Shown here in pieces: positions 22,580 to 33,941 of a stretch of 64,000 nt of DNA. The position numbers and the translations under genes are program-made. Origin of the DNA: Diadema setosum (lineage: Eukaryota > Echinodermata > Echinoidea > Diadematoida > Diadematidae); the NCBI GenBank assembly GCA_033980235.1, contig CM067070.1, positions 4,014,978-4,078,977 of the forward strand, given 5' to 3'. Each line of letters opens with the position of its first letter. Within the stretch, counting starts at the first letter, position 1. Below the pieces are notes generated by a model, which was given only the letters and a program-made list of their open reading frames with translations, was not told the DNA's origin and searched no databases.

Positions 22580-22973
22580 TTTTTGTTTGTGCTTTCTTTC
22601 CAGTATTTAGATAGGTTAGGAGAGTCCATTTGATTTGTGTTTTCTTTCCAGTTCAGTTCAGTTCAGTTCAGTTTATTTTATTTAATCACGGCAGTATTTA
22701 GATAGGTTAGGAGAGTCCATTTGATTTGAGTTATACATCATTTTAAAGCTTAAAGTCTGCTCTTTCAGAACATGGTCTTAACTAAAAATCCATGTCTGGC
22801 GACCTTTTGTTTGTTTTGAGGTAATGATAATGAATAACATTTATGTAGCGCTTAATACTGATGTTTCTAAGCACATCAAATCGGGGAAAACTAATATATA
22901 TATATAACGTAAAAACAAAATACAACATTATGTACATATTATGATAACGACAGCAACAACAACAGCAGCAAAA

Positions 22974-23537
22974 TTAAGGTTGTGTAAACAGATGAGTTTT
23001 CAACAATGACTTAAACCTATCAACATTTTCAGCGTTACGAATATAAAAAAGGAGTTTATTCGAAAGAAGTGGGGAAATAACTGAAAAGGCCCTATCACCA
23101 TAACGTGCACAGGTGCGGGGACCACGTGATAACTGGAGAGTGGAGGAAGAACGGAGAGAACGGGTTGAAGTGGAGGAGCGGAAGGAAATTAAATCTTTAA
23201 GATAAGATGGGGCAAGATTATTGCATATCTTGTAAACAATAAGGAGGATTTTAAAGGTGATACGTTGATGGATGGGGAGCCAGTGGAGGGATTGGAGAAC
23301 TGGAGTAATGTGGTCAGATCTTTTTGTAAGGGTCACGAGCCTAGCAGCTGTATTTTGAATTCTTTGAAGTGGTGCAGTACTTGAAGCAGGGAGACCAACA
23401 AGAAGGGAATTGCAGTAGTCAAGATGAGAGGAAACAAATGCGTGAATAAGACGTTCCGTGGAAGACTGATCCAATAATTTACGTATTTTACCAATTACAA
23501 ATACCCCAAGCAGCAGAACGACATGAATTCCTAACAT
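22974..23537 (-). pseudogene. LINE ORF2 C-terminal segment
   Basis: Continues the reverse transcriptase protein in a second frame. It shows HLDYCNSLLVGLP, LQRIQNTAARLVT and LHWLPIHQRITFK, hallmarks of the C-terminus of CR1/L2-group LINEs, and ends at a stop near 22974. The rest to 22822 is the 3' UTR and tail. Confidence 0.88.
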
Positions 23538-25101
23538 GTTGTTGAAAGTTCAGATGCTTATCTACAATAACTCCGAGATCTCTGACGGACTGAGAGATGG
23601 GGATAGTACTATCTTCAAGGGAAAATTCTGTTAGAGAGCTACCCCGCCTGAACTGAGAATGAACATATAAAAATTCCGATTTAACACAATTCAATTTCAA
23701 ATAATTATCGTGAGACCATTGCTTGATATCATCAACGCATCTACTAAGTTTGCAGAGTGCTTCGACTTGGGTATTTGGTTTTATGATTATGTTGATTTGA
23801 GTATCGTCGGCATACATAACATGTAAAATATCGTTATGAGAGTTAATTACTGAAGACAGAGGGGCTGTGTATAGAAGAAATAGTAAAGGACCAACCACAG
23901 ACCCCTGGGGGACACCATGTCTGAGAGGGAACGACTGGGAAAATGCACCGTTCAAAGTAACCATCTGGTGGCGGTCGTGTAAGTAAGATGCAATCCATCT
24001 CAAGACTGTTCCCGTTAGACCAAAATTAGTCTCCAATCTGTTAAGGAAAATTTCATGATTGATAGTGTCAAACGCAGCAGAATAATCTAAAAGCAGGAGA
24101 GCAACTTCATGGCCTTTGTCTACTGCTAAGAGGAGGTCATTGAGTACCTTCAATAAGGCGGTTTCGGTGGAGTGGAAGTGCCTGTAGGCAGACTGATTAC
24201 TAGGAAACAACTGGTGTTCATCAAGATGATCTCTGAGTTGGCGAGCAACTATTTTCTCAAGAACTTTACCAAGAAAAGACAGATTAGCAATGGGGCGAAA
24301 ATTATTCAAATCATTACGGTCTAAGCTGGGTTTCTTTAGAAAGGGCAATATGAGCGACCTTTTGAAGTGCTTAGGAACTATGCCTGATGACAACGAGAGA
24401 TTCAGAATGTGAGTTATTGCGGGAAGAAATTCATCTAGACACTCTTTTCGTAGCCATGTGGGAAGAGGATCAAGAGAACAAGACTTGGACGGAAGAGAAT
24501 TGATGAGACGTTTCATTTGTGACTCATTGATTAAACCAAACTCAGAAAATACACACTCAGTGTTTACATTTAAGCGAGAGGAATTAGAGAAAGAGATTTC
24601 AGGAGACACCGGGAATGAAGATGCAATGGTACTAATCTTGTTGTCGAAAAACTCAGCAAACCGATTGGCAAGTGCAGGATTTGAAGTATGGTAAGGAAGA
24701 GAAGAATCTGGATGTGCAATTGTGAGTCTTTTGATGATGTTGAAAAGTTGTTTGGTGTCTGCAGCAGCAATCTCCTGTCTTAGGTGCCTTGACTTGGCGT
24801 CGGCAAGGTGGCTGTAGTAGGACTCGCACTCTTGCCGATACAACTCTCTGCCAATGCAAAGACCAGACTTGATCATGCGCCGCTCTGCGCGGCGTCTACG
24901 CTTCTTAGCCTCCTTCACTTCTGTCGTGTACCAGGGATTATTTGGTCGCACTGTTACAGATCTAGTCTTGAGCGGAGCGTACTTATCAAGAAGTCTTGTT
25001 ACATGACAGTTGAGCAGCAGGACAGCCTCGGAAGGACACGCTGGCTCTCTGATCTGGAAAAGTGATGCAGCAACGTCATTTTTAAAGGAGCAGAGGTCCA
25101 T
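23488..25101 (-). pseudogene. LINE reverse transcriptase
   Basis: A 537-codon open frame with the non-LTR reverse transcriptase blocks: NNFRPIANLSFLGKVLEK, LLLDYSAAFDTINH (first catalytic Asp), GVPQGSVVGPLLF, and MYADDTQ (catalytic YADD). The thumb region follows. The frame is lost around 23488-23537. Without its frameshifts this segment would be a full-length RT domain; the catalytic residues are intact. Confidence 0.9.
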
Positions 25102-25649
25102 AGACCGTAGATTTCCGGAGGTATAGTCTGCTTCTTGGGGTTCACTGGGCCTTTGAGGTTGAGAGTGGTGATGATGGCGGAGTGGTCAGAGGGCAGAAAT
25201 GTGACAAGATTAACATTCGATACAATGTTGTCAACTTTTCTGCTTAGAACTAGGTCTAATGTGTGTCCAGCTTTATGAATTGCCTCTTTAACATGCTGTT
25301 GAAATCATAGAGAGTTAATGGTGCTTAGAAAAGATACAACCAAATTATCCGAGCAATCGTCAACATGTATGTTGTAATCCCTAAGCAGAATGGAACGATA
25401 GTCATCGATTGCCACTGATTCCAGAAGTGTAAGGAATTCTGACAGAAATAAGTTATTGTTTAAATTGTTCTTAGCAGAAGGAGGTGGTCTGTAGATGCCA
25501 TATACTCTCAGAGCGGATGAGTGAGAAAGGTTGATTGTGACATCAAGGAGTTCAAATGATGAGAACGTGAAAGTGTCATTTATGGAAACATGTGCAGATG
25601 AACGGACAAGCAAGCAGATGTCGTGCAGGGTCACATATGAAAAACTCAA
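25102..25649 (-). pseudogene. LINE endonuclease fragment
   Basis: Encodes the C-terminal part of an apurinic-type endonuclease: VYGIYRPPPSAKNN, LLRDYNIHVDD (normally GDFNIHVD) and, after an in-frame TGA near 25306, LPSDHSAI with the catalytic Asp-His. The N-terminal catalytic Asn and Glu are missing through 5' truncation; the true fragment begins near 25625. Role: nicks target DNA for target-primed reverse transcription. Confidence 0.82.
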
Positions 25650-25827
25650 GATTGGCTAGGTTGACCCATTCAACTTATTTTCAGTCCTCACGCAAAATCA
25701 GTGTGTGCGACTTTTTGATCGTTTTCTGATGCACGGTCGCATGCATATGTATATATTCATACATAATAGTATTTATATGCCTTACATAAATGATCAGCAA
25801 AACTATAAATGTCTTTTCATGATGTTA

Positions 25828-26206
25828 AAGGTATTGTATATAGTTTTGGTTGAGACTTAACTCCATTTTTTTTTTTAGTATTTCTTGTCGAAATGATTAA
25901 AATAGTCAAAGAGCATTTAATTCGAAGAGGAATTCAACGATTATTCGATGAAAATTGGTTTTGAAATGGCTCAGATATCCAAAAAGAGCGATCTTAATAA
26001 AAGGTGTGACGCACATGTTAAACACATTGTTTTACTTTGTTTTCAGATGTCTTAGCCATTTCAAAAACCAATTTTCATGATTAAAAAAAAAAGAATTTCT
26101 CTTAGAATGGCATGATCTGCACTATTTCATAAGTGGCATCTTGGTCTCTTGCAAAAAAATTAAAAAAGCCCAATCTTCATCTCTACCAATACTATACCAT
26201 TCCTTT
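25828..26206. mobile_element. MITE family X, copy 1
   Basis: Begins after TA with AAAGGTATTGTATATAG and ends with the inverted ACTATACCATTCCTTT. Its interior matches the copies at 29426-29812 and 53445-53828 (for example TTGGTTTTGAAATGGCTSAGATATCC). No coding capacity. Confidence 0.65.
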
Positions 26207-27100
26207 CAATCTTTTTTTTTTTTTTTTTTTTTTTGTGCCTGGAACGATTTGTTGGAAATTAGACTTCAAATACGTATGCTAGAAACAAATCACAAAGTTC
26301 CAAACCATATTATGTGAATCATGTTTTAATTAATGATGTCCCTATAACCATTATGAAACGCGATGTAAAAATAATCATAAGATTACTGGTGTGGTAGGCT
26401 TAAACTGCGAGGACCATGGATATAAGATCCTTCCAACATAGGGCTTGAAAGTCTTAAATATTATATTCGTTAAGTCATTTTGCAAAACATACACTATTCA
26501 ATGTCTTTAGCTAGTCTGCTCTGATGGATTATCATGAGGGAATATGAAATTCAAAGATGAAGATGTACCGTTTTCTTAAGGCCTACTTTAACTGCGGCTA
26601 GAAGAGCAAACTCAAGCATGGAGTAGCTCGTTAAATACCAAACACACACGCACACATACCCGCTTTAATAATAATAAAATGACACAATCCAAACTGTGTT
26701 GTTTTTTGCTCCATACGTTTGGAAGGGTAACCAATACAGTACTCTGAAATGTTACTTCCAAAGTATTACGTTTACTGCAATGTAGTCCCTACATATCAAA
26801 AAGCTTCACCAAAATTCTTTTTATCACATTGATACCGGTACTTCATACTGACGAGGAGCTACATCAGTGTGCACTATTTTTTTGACGCTTTTTATAGCCT
26901 TTATTCAGACCAATCAACATTGTTACATTGTAGTGACACAAAATATCTATATTACACTGTTTGACGGACAACAAAAAGGTTTTGTGCAAAATATAGATTA
27001 AACATTGATAAATTGTACACACTTGACATGATTCAGTCACCAGTCTGAATAAACATTTTATCTAAAACAAATACAAGAAACATGAGATGTGATGGAATTA
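26207..27100. other. Non-coding; nothing assigned
   Basis: AT-rich sequence starting with a T homopolymer at about 26211-26234. No gene, repeat pair or RNA recognised. Confidence 0.5.
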
Positions 27101-27354
27101 CAAAATCTTTAAAATGTAATCTATTCACCAGTTATAAACATCATGAGAACTAATATCTCTCTGGGTCTTAGGCAAGTGGAGATTCGTAACCAGATAATAT
27201 TTGATTAAGCTTTAATAATGACGATCAGAGAAAAAGAACCAGTATATGGAGCGGGCAAAGCAAAACACAGGATATTCCATTCATTTTAAATAGATTGACT
27301 GAGATAAATACAAAAGATATGTCTTAACAGGATGCAATAATTAAACCCGGTATT

Positions 27355-28862
27355 TCATGAAGTATAATTTTCCCATTTCGCGTAATGTAATGTCAGTTTA
27401 TCCTTTAAAGTTGCTTTTTCATATTCAGACTGTTTTGAGGTGGCGATTGCCCTAGATATTTCTTTACAGGTTGGAACTCTTCCACTTTTACGGTTAGCAT
27501 AAATCATATGCTTAATCAAAATTAACACATGATTCAACAAAGCATCGAGTTTAATATTTTCCCTGAATCCAAGTAAAACATGAAGCCAATTTATGTTAAC
27601 AAACTGAGGAAATTTTAGTTTATTTCCTACCTCGTTCCATATTCGATAAACTAAAGGACAGTCATAAAATATATGATAATATGTTTCAACCTCTTCCCTA
27701 CAAAAGGAGCACAGATTTGATTGTGTTATTCCAAACTGGTGAAGTTTATCATTGCAAAAAAAAAAAATAACATTGTGCAGAAGCTTATATTGGAATTCTC
27801 TCAGCTTCCAGTCTAGTGTTGAAATTCTAGGGATAGAAAAACAAACTGCAGTAGCCGATCTATCCATCTTTAACTCTAATACTTCTGGGTGTTTTGAAAG
27901 AAAATAATCTTCAATGGGACCAATAAAGATATTGTAAATCATTTTTGAAGATACTGACACTAGGGGGTACACTTTTTTGTTTATATTAAGACTAATTTCA
28001 AAGACATCAGCAGGGTTATCACTCAAAATATGATCCCTCACGTTATCTGTTCTCGCCACCTTCCATTCTGCTGGAAATTTATCATACAATTCATAAAGAG
28101 AAATTAAATCGTCTGCATTTAGGCCCTTTCTAATAAAATGAGCCCCTGGTCTAATTTTTCCACCAGCGTCAATGACATGTTTAACTTGAAAAACATTAGC
28201 TTTAAATAATTTTTCATTAAAGGGAAAATTCCTACCTGAAATAAAAAAAAAATATTAAAATTATTTGATTTTCATTATACGTTTCTTTAACAATTACATT
28301 CTTTCCTTTCAAATAATCCCAAATATCTAAAAATTCTACATACAAATTCGGCGCTTTAATATTTAATAACCGGGGATCATAATTACAATGAAAAATTAAT
28401 CTCCCTCCTACTTTTTTTAAATACATGTTCAAAAAACTGTTTCCATTTCATATTCTTATCACCTCTAAAAAGTCTCTTAATCCACATTACGCGCTGGGCA
28501 TACACCATGTACCTAAAATTCAACATTTTCAATCCCCCTTTATCATAATTCAAATACAATAAATTTCTCTTTATTTTGTCACGACCGTTCCAAATAAAAT
28601 CAAAACAAATCGTTTCCTCCTCTCTGAAAACCCATCGAGGTACTGACATTATGGAAGAAACGTATAATAATTTAGATATAGCAAATACTTTAACCAGTTG
28701 AATTTTCCCAAAAAGGGTCAAATCCCTTTGCTTCCACCATCCCAACAATTTTTTATTTTACTCAAAATTTCTTTATAATTCATTTCTTCTTTAACATTAA
28801 TATCTGAAGAAAAATATATTCCTAGCACTTTAACTGTTTCAACCAATTTGCCCAGCGTTATT
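27355..28862 (-). mobile_element. Tx1/L1-like LINE fragment (C-terminal part)
   Basis: 5'-truncated minus-strand LINE. In order it encodes VKVLGIYFSSD (about 28830), then GWWKQRDLTLFGKIQLVK, then a distal region with LDWKLREFQYKLLHNVI and a CCHC-like CSFCREEVETYYHIFYDC, ending at a stop at 27355. These are the regions after the RT active site in L1/Tx1-type elements; the YADD core is missing. Frame changes occur near 28750, 28400 and 28100. The 3' UTR probably continues to about 27120. Confidence 0.78.
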
Positions 28863-29105
28863 CCAGTCATTGCAATGACTCTACCATGTTTGCTGCCCTC
28901 TTTCGCTCAACATTAACCATCAACTATGAAGACAGAAAAAAAAAACACAATAAAGCATATTAATCTGAATACTAATTGACGGAGCGGCTGCATGTGGCTT
29001 ACATAGTAAAGCTATAGAAAAGGTACACTGCAAAAAGTCCGGTGTTAGATATGAAACATCTAGCTGGTGATAAATTTCCGGTTCTTGTAAGATTTTGTGG
29101 TGTTA

Positions 29106-29850
29106 AGCCCGCCGCACACTATACGATACGACCAGTCGTACGACCTTAATAATGGAAGTGTGACGTCACCAATTGCAGTTTTGCGTCGCACAACTGGGTC
29201 TAGCGCCAGTCGTAGAGATCTGACATGTTGAATTTTCACGACCGGTCGTAGACTTTCAGCCAATCAAGATACAGTAGAATGCAAGCGCACGCAGTGCGCA
29301 CTGCGTGCGCTTTAATACTCATTGGTAAAAATTCAATGTACTGAAGACAGAACAGTCGTAAGCCTACTCGTAAGGTAAGGTCGCATAGTGTGCGTTGGCA
29401 GGTCGCACGACCAGGTTTTATGGTCTTTAATGAATCACATGCTTTTGGTTGCAACCTAATTTCAGGTTTCTAACATTTTTGGTGAGATAATGAGAAACCT
29501 CTTATGAAATATGAAAGAACACACAATTCTATAAGGAATTCGATGTTTATTTGATAAAAATTGGTTTTGAAATGGCTGAAATATCCAAAAAAAAAAGTGC
29601 GATTCTAATAAAGTGTGGTACCCACTCCTAATTACGATTGCTCTGTTTTACTTAGTTTTTGAATATTTCAGTCGTTCCAAACCCGATGTTCATCAAATAA
29701 GCTTTGAATCCCTCTTAAAATGGGATTCTCTGTACTATAGTGTTTTCTTGGTATCTTGCAAAAAGTTAAAAGCCCATTTCTTATTTCCCCCAATACTGTA
29801 CCATCCTTTTAAGGTCGTATAGTCGTGAGTTGTATAGTGTGCGGCGGGCT
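29106..29850. mobile_element. PIF/Harbinger-like MITE (745 bp)
   Basis: Inverted ends AGCCCGCCGCACACTATAC on both sides, with a 3-bp TTA target duplication (29103-29105 and 29851-29853), as in PIF/Harbinger elements. No transposase. A second MITE is nested in its right half. Confidence 0.75.
29426..29812. mobile_element. MITE family X, copy 2 (nested)
   Basis: Shares its whole interior with 25828-26206 and 53445-53828 and sits inside the Harbinger-like MITE, so it is the younger of the two insertions here. Confidence 0.65.
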
Positions 29851-29999
29851 TTAGACTCCCAACTTCAAAATATAGCACTGCTTTATTATGAATAGTTCCT
29901 TAGTTATTGTTCTTCTTGTTGATTTAGACCTTCAACAAGATGATCAAGAAATGAAGTAGGCCAACTTGATTTTAAAAAAAAAAGGTGAAAACACATTTA

Positions 30000-30672
30000 C
30001 ACCACAGTAACACTAGTTCAGTGTTCTCATATTGACACCGGGTGGGTGTTATACATTGAAAGTAACACCATCGATACCAAATTAACACCATACGGTGTCA
30101 TCGTTGAATTAAAAGTAAAAAAAGTAAGATGAAACAAAAACCCAACTTTAGTACTTCAAAATAATTTTAAAATGTGAGTTAGGGATAAAAACAACCATTG
30201 TAAAAATGTAGATCATAATAATCAATGTTAAGTATTGTTAAATAAAGAAAATATGAACAATACTTATAGTATAATTGTTCCTAGACTAAACCGTCTATAG
30301 TTATGGTTTAATACAAAACAAAAAAAAAACCACTGTAATATATCCCTATATTATAAATCTTATTGCAAAAATATACCATGGAATCTTTTGTGATACGACT
30401 GACCTACACATATGCATCAAATGTGAAAGCTCTATTCTAAAGAAAAAAAATCACTGCACCCAAAGATAAACTGTATCTTTAACACCAGCGCAGTGTCACA
30501 ATATCACCAGCTACAGTGTCAAATTAACACCACGAAGTGCCACGTAAACACTTTTCAACACCATCACATCACACTTTCTGCACTTGTCGTTGTAGTCCTT
30601 TATGAACAATTTATCGGTGTTATAGTTGACAACCATGGTGTTAAATCTAACACCAATGTTTTTGCAGTGAAT
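30000..30672. repeat. hAT-like repeat region rich in TAACACC
   Basis: Both ends carry spaced AACACC/GGTGTT motifs in opposite orientation, and the right end closes with TTTTTGCAGTGA, like the CACTGCAAAAA terminus of some hAT elements. The left end is not precisely placed. No coding capacity. Confidence 0.4.
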
Positions 30673-32608
30673 CACATCTATATAATGGCCTAGGCAGTGC
30701 CCAATCACTCCTTCATACGAATGAAGTAAATCTTGAAAATATAAGACGGAAAAAGTAATGAGCATGCTTGTTACAAACTGACTAGGAGTGATAATCTTTA
30801 GGGTGACCCTCCCTATGAAAATCACCTCACTAGAAGGCTGAACAGGTTTTATTTTGATTTTTCATTTAAAAGGGGGACAACCTCAAAGCGGTAAACCCGC
30901 TCTCTTTCTTTTTGTGAAGAACCTTTGTGAGGAATTTGATCATGTTAATTCTCCTTTCAAATTTAAGGATCAGAGTTTGATAAGCTGGTATAACAATTCA
31001 ATTTAATTCAAAGTTTATTTAACTAAAGATTTAAAAAAAAATCATTAAAGACCCTGGATCTTCCATGTACTGTTGATATGTTTCTTAACTTGTGTCTCAT
31101 AAATGTGAGAGCAATGAACGCCGGTACTCAACCGTATCATCACTTAGCAGCCAAACTGGCTTACCTTTTCAGTTGGTGGTGGGGGAACAAAAGGTAATGC
31201 TTCATGATTTTTTTTCTCTCGAAATAATAAGCCACTATTGATATTTCGCTCAAAGAGGCTGGTGCTGAACGTTATTCTTCCGCTTACACAATGGCACATT
31301 CTGTAAGCCCTCCGTAAATACCGAAGCACGCAAATCTGAGCAGCTCACCAAGTGGAGCACGTTTTCTGACGGTTTTCGATTGTGGAATAGTTATATCATT
31401 GATGGAGGAGTAAAACCTACGCTTTCAAGCTGAGGTAAGGGCGCTTATATAACGTCAAAGGTTGTCAAAACTTTTCAACGTTTTGGGCAAATATTTTCGT
31501 TGCTAATACCTTTGCATTCATATTTTCAGCTATATCCAAACGTGAATAACTAATTTTGTGAAGTTAAGATTAAAAAAAAAAATCTCGTAAAAGTTCTAAA
31601 ACCTCCATTAAAGGTGTCACCATCTTTTATAGTACCGGAAATGAGCAAAAATCCCACCCCACCTCCGGTATCGAAAAGTATTCGTGTTAGATCTCTGGAA
31701 GCTGGGTTATCACGGTATGCGCTTCTCGGGTGAAACGTATGTGTAAGTAGACAATATTGTGAAAATACACTCCGGTACTCCAAGTGTGTCCGACTACTAA
31801 ATGTTGTGCGATGCATGCGTACAACGGGGAGGCATACAAGTCCGCTGGTACAATCTTTTTACGAATACATTTAAATATATAACGTGAATTGTACTTCTTC
31901 TGTAAATAATGGAAGTACTACTCATTATTTTTTTGGACATATTCATTTTTTAATCTCTGAAAATTGCTTTATAATCCATTTGCGAAACAGGAACGTTATC
32001 AAAGATGATGGCGGTGGGTGGTCTATTTAGTACTTCCGTAAATATAGCAAGTTATGGCAGCACGTATGAGCAGCACAGTGGAGGAGGTTTGTGCTTGAAG
32101 CATTTAGCGTTGTGCCATATCGAAAATGGAATAATATGTTGACTGAACGTCTGTAGCACTCTTAAGCGTAATATATTTAAATCGCAAATGTAATAACTGG
32201 AGAAAACCACTAAAATGCAATACGCTTTAACTCTAATAACCCTAAATACAAGATGTGCACTGTAAAAAAAAAAAAGTAATATTGTTTGATAACCCTAATG
32301 TAATATCGATCCTAAATACGAAAACCGGAGGTAATACTTCTTATAGTACAGCTTAATCCTAGACGAAATACACTTCAATAGTCTATCAAAATAATATCAA
32401 ACCTCAGCTCAAACTTAAAGTTGTTATACCTGATTTGGTATTAGGAGAATGAGAAAAATAAACCTCATATTTCTCAAACGTAAATGATTATGACAAGTTC
32501 ATTACTATTTTTGTCGGTTTTCTTTATTCCTCTTGCCCCCAGACTTATTTCATCCAAATCGATGATTTTTATTCTCTTTTTGCCTGGCCAATTGAGAGTG
32601 CATCCATC
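30673..32608. other. Sequence upstream of gene 2; no exon assigned
   Basis: AT-rich. A polypyrimidine stretch ending CTTGCCCCCAG at about 32542 could be the acceptor of a non-coding first exon joined to the signal-peptide exon. Fragments of the CCCTAAATGTAATAC repeat occur at about 32190-32300. Confidence 0.4.
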
Positions 32609-32663
32609 ATGGAAAGTCCAATGTCAATAAGCATCCTCATGATATCAGCCATATTTGTTCAAG
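32609..32663 (+). CDS. Gene 2 candidate exon 1: signal peptide
   Basis: ATG at 32609, then 18 codons and one base to a strong GTAAGTG donor, so phase 1, the phase every Ig exon of gene 2 accepts. It encodes MESPMSISILMISAIFVQ, a typical signal peptide with a hydrophobic core. A decayed C-type Ig exon lies only 200 bases downstream on the same strand, tying it to this family. The nearest intact Ig exon is 12 kb away, so it could instead be the head of a dead copy. Confidence 0.6.
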
Positions 32664-32861
32664 GTAAGTGTGAAATTTCCTTAAATATAGCTATGAGGAC
32701 AGAAGTAGTTTATTGACAAGTTTCATCATTGAGCTATTGTTGACATAGTTATCTACCCAAATGTTACCTTATAATTCATTGTTTACGACAGATGATGATT
32801 TTTCTTCTGTAGCACATCATTACTAAATGTGATGCCCTGTTCCGTCAGATAAATGCGAGAT

Positions 32862-33060
32862 TGTTGCTATCACCTCCATCCAGCAAGATGACCAGCCAAA
32901 CCCAACCTCCTGTTGTCACGTTTTCGTAAACACCGTAATTAACCCTTTTTCAGATTCAGCAACTTCAACTTTCAGCAGGGAAATTGACTCCAATTTTTGG
33001 AAACAGGATACCTCTGTTTTGCTGGAAATTATCTGCGAAACACATCAGCTTAGAGAGTAT
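32862..33060 (+). pseudogene. Relic of a type C Ig exon
   Basis: Strong nucleotide similarity to the C exons of gene 2: CTCCATCCAGCAAGATGACC, then CAACTTCAACTTTCAGCAGG, then ACCTCTGTTTTGCTGGAAAT and ACACATCAGCTT. Frame is lost inside (early TGA or TAA in two frames, the conserved YLCxAGNYL block in a different frame from the start), and the first part of the exon is unrecognisable. A decayed exon or dead module. Confidence 0.78.
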
Positions 33061-33896
33061 TAATTTTGTTCGTTGAGAGGTATTTGACATTCAACCTTCC
33101 ATTGCTTATGAAAGTATGATATAGCAATATATAAGTTTTACATATTCTTTAGTCCAATAGAAAACGATTTTTACACTATTGTATTTGACAGAAGGCATGA
33201 TGTCCATGTTTCAGAGAGCAGTTGCTGCATATTTCAATGTCCTAACACGTGCAAAAAGTAAAAGTAAAGAGTCAAAAGTTCATTACCATAAATACCACAT
33301 TATTTGTGCATTACACTCTTGTCCTGTGGGCCATATGGACATCCTTATCAAAAAGAAAAAAAAACGAGAAGAGAAATATCCACTCAACTCCAATTAAAAT
33401 AATAAAAAAGGGAAGAAAAATAAGATCTAGTCTTCCTATACACCTGCTATAAACTCCGCAATAACGCGATAAATGACATTGGCGTTATTAGACGAAGAAG
33501 ATTGGGATGGACGGTGCTCTAACGAGATATTGTGTTGGCGGTGCACTTGTGGTTGTCAATCTTATTTTTAGAATTTCGGACCTGAGGAGACGATCTCAAG
33601 AACGATCTTGGCTAAGGACTTGCTGGACTGTGCTAAAAGCATGGCCTTGGCTATATGAGATGTTTCTTCCAGGCTGTTTCTATCATCAGTTTCTATATCT
33701 GTATGAAATTATCTATAAGTCGGTGGAACACTCAGGCATTATTATGTTGAGATGTCTTATATTCACAGCTATGACAATAGAAATGAAATGCGTGATTTCC
33801 ATACTTACTCATGCTCAATTTCTGATTTATGACGTCGTATAAATTTGTAAGTTCTCCCAATACCATGTCTTACAATATCTCAAGAAATACTTTGAT

Positions 33897-33941
<45 letters not shown>

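Larger units (their letters stand above)
22822..25625 (-). mobile_element. CR1/L2-like LINE, 5'-truncated
   Basis: Minus-strand non-LTR retrotransposon with endonuclease then reverse transcriptase. It is truncated in the endonuclease at 25625 and ends at its 3' tail near 22822 (GCGCTACATAAATG then ATTCATTATCATTA). The coding region is broken by a TGA within the endonuclease, a frameshift near 25110 and one near 23500. It inserted into the terminus of the palindromic MITE. Confidence 0.88.
21043..25636. mobile_element. Large palindromic (foldback) MITE carrying nested insertions
   Basis: Outer ends TGACCCTGCACCACAAAAC (21043) and GTGCAGGGTCACA (about 25624) are inverted. The arms pair over long stretches: 21110-21180 with 22720-22790, and 21420-21640 with 21740-21960. 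The hinge near 21640-21740 itself starts with a variant of the same terminus. The right arm is split by a SINE (22211-22579) and, near its end, by a LINE (about 22822-25624). Related termini occur at 20031 and 25735. Confidence 0.6.

Noticed and set aside
33507..33842. Plus-strand 111-codon frame
   Set aside because: No recognisable domain, unusual composition, and no conserved neighbours or splice signals.
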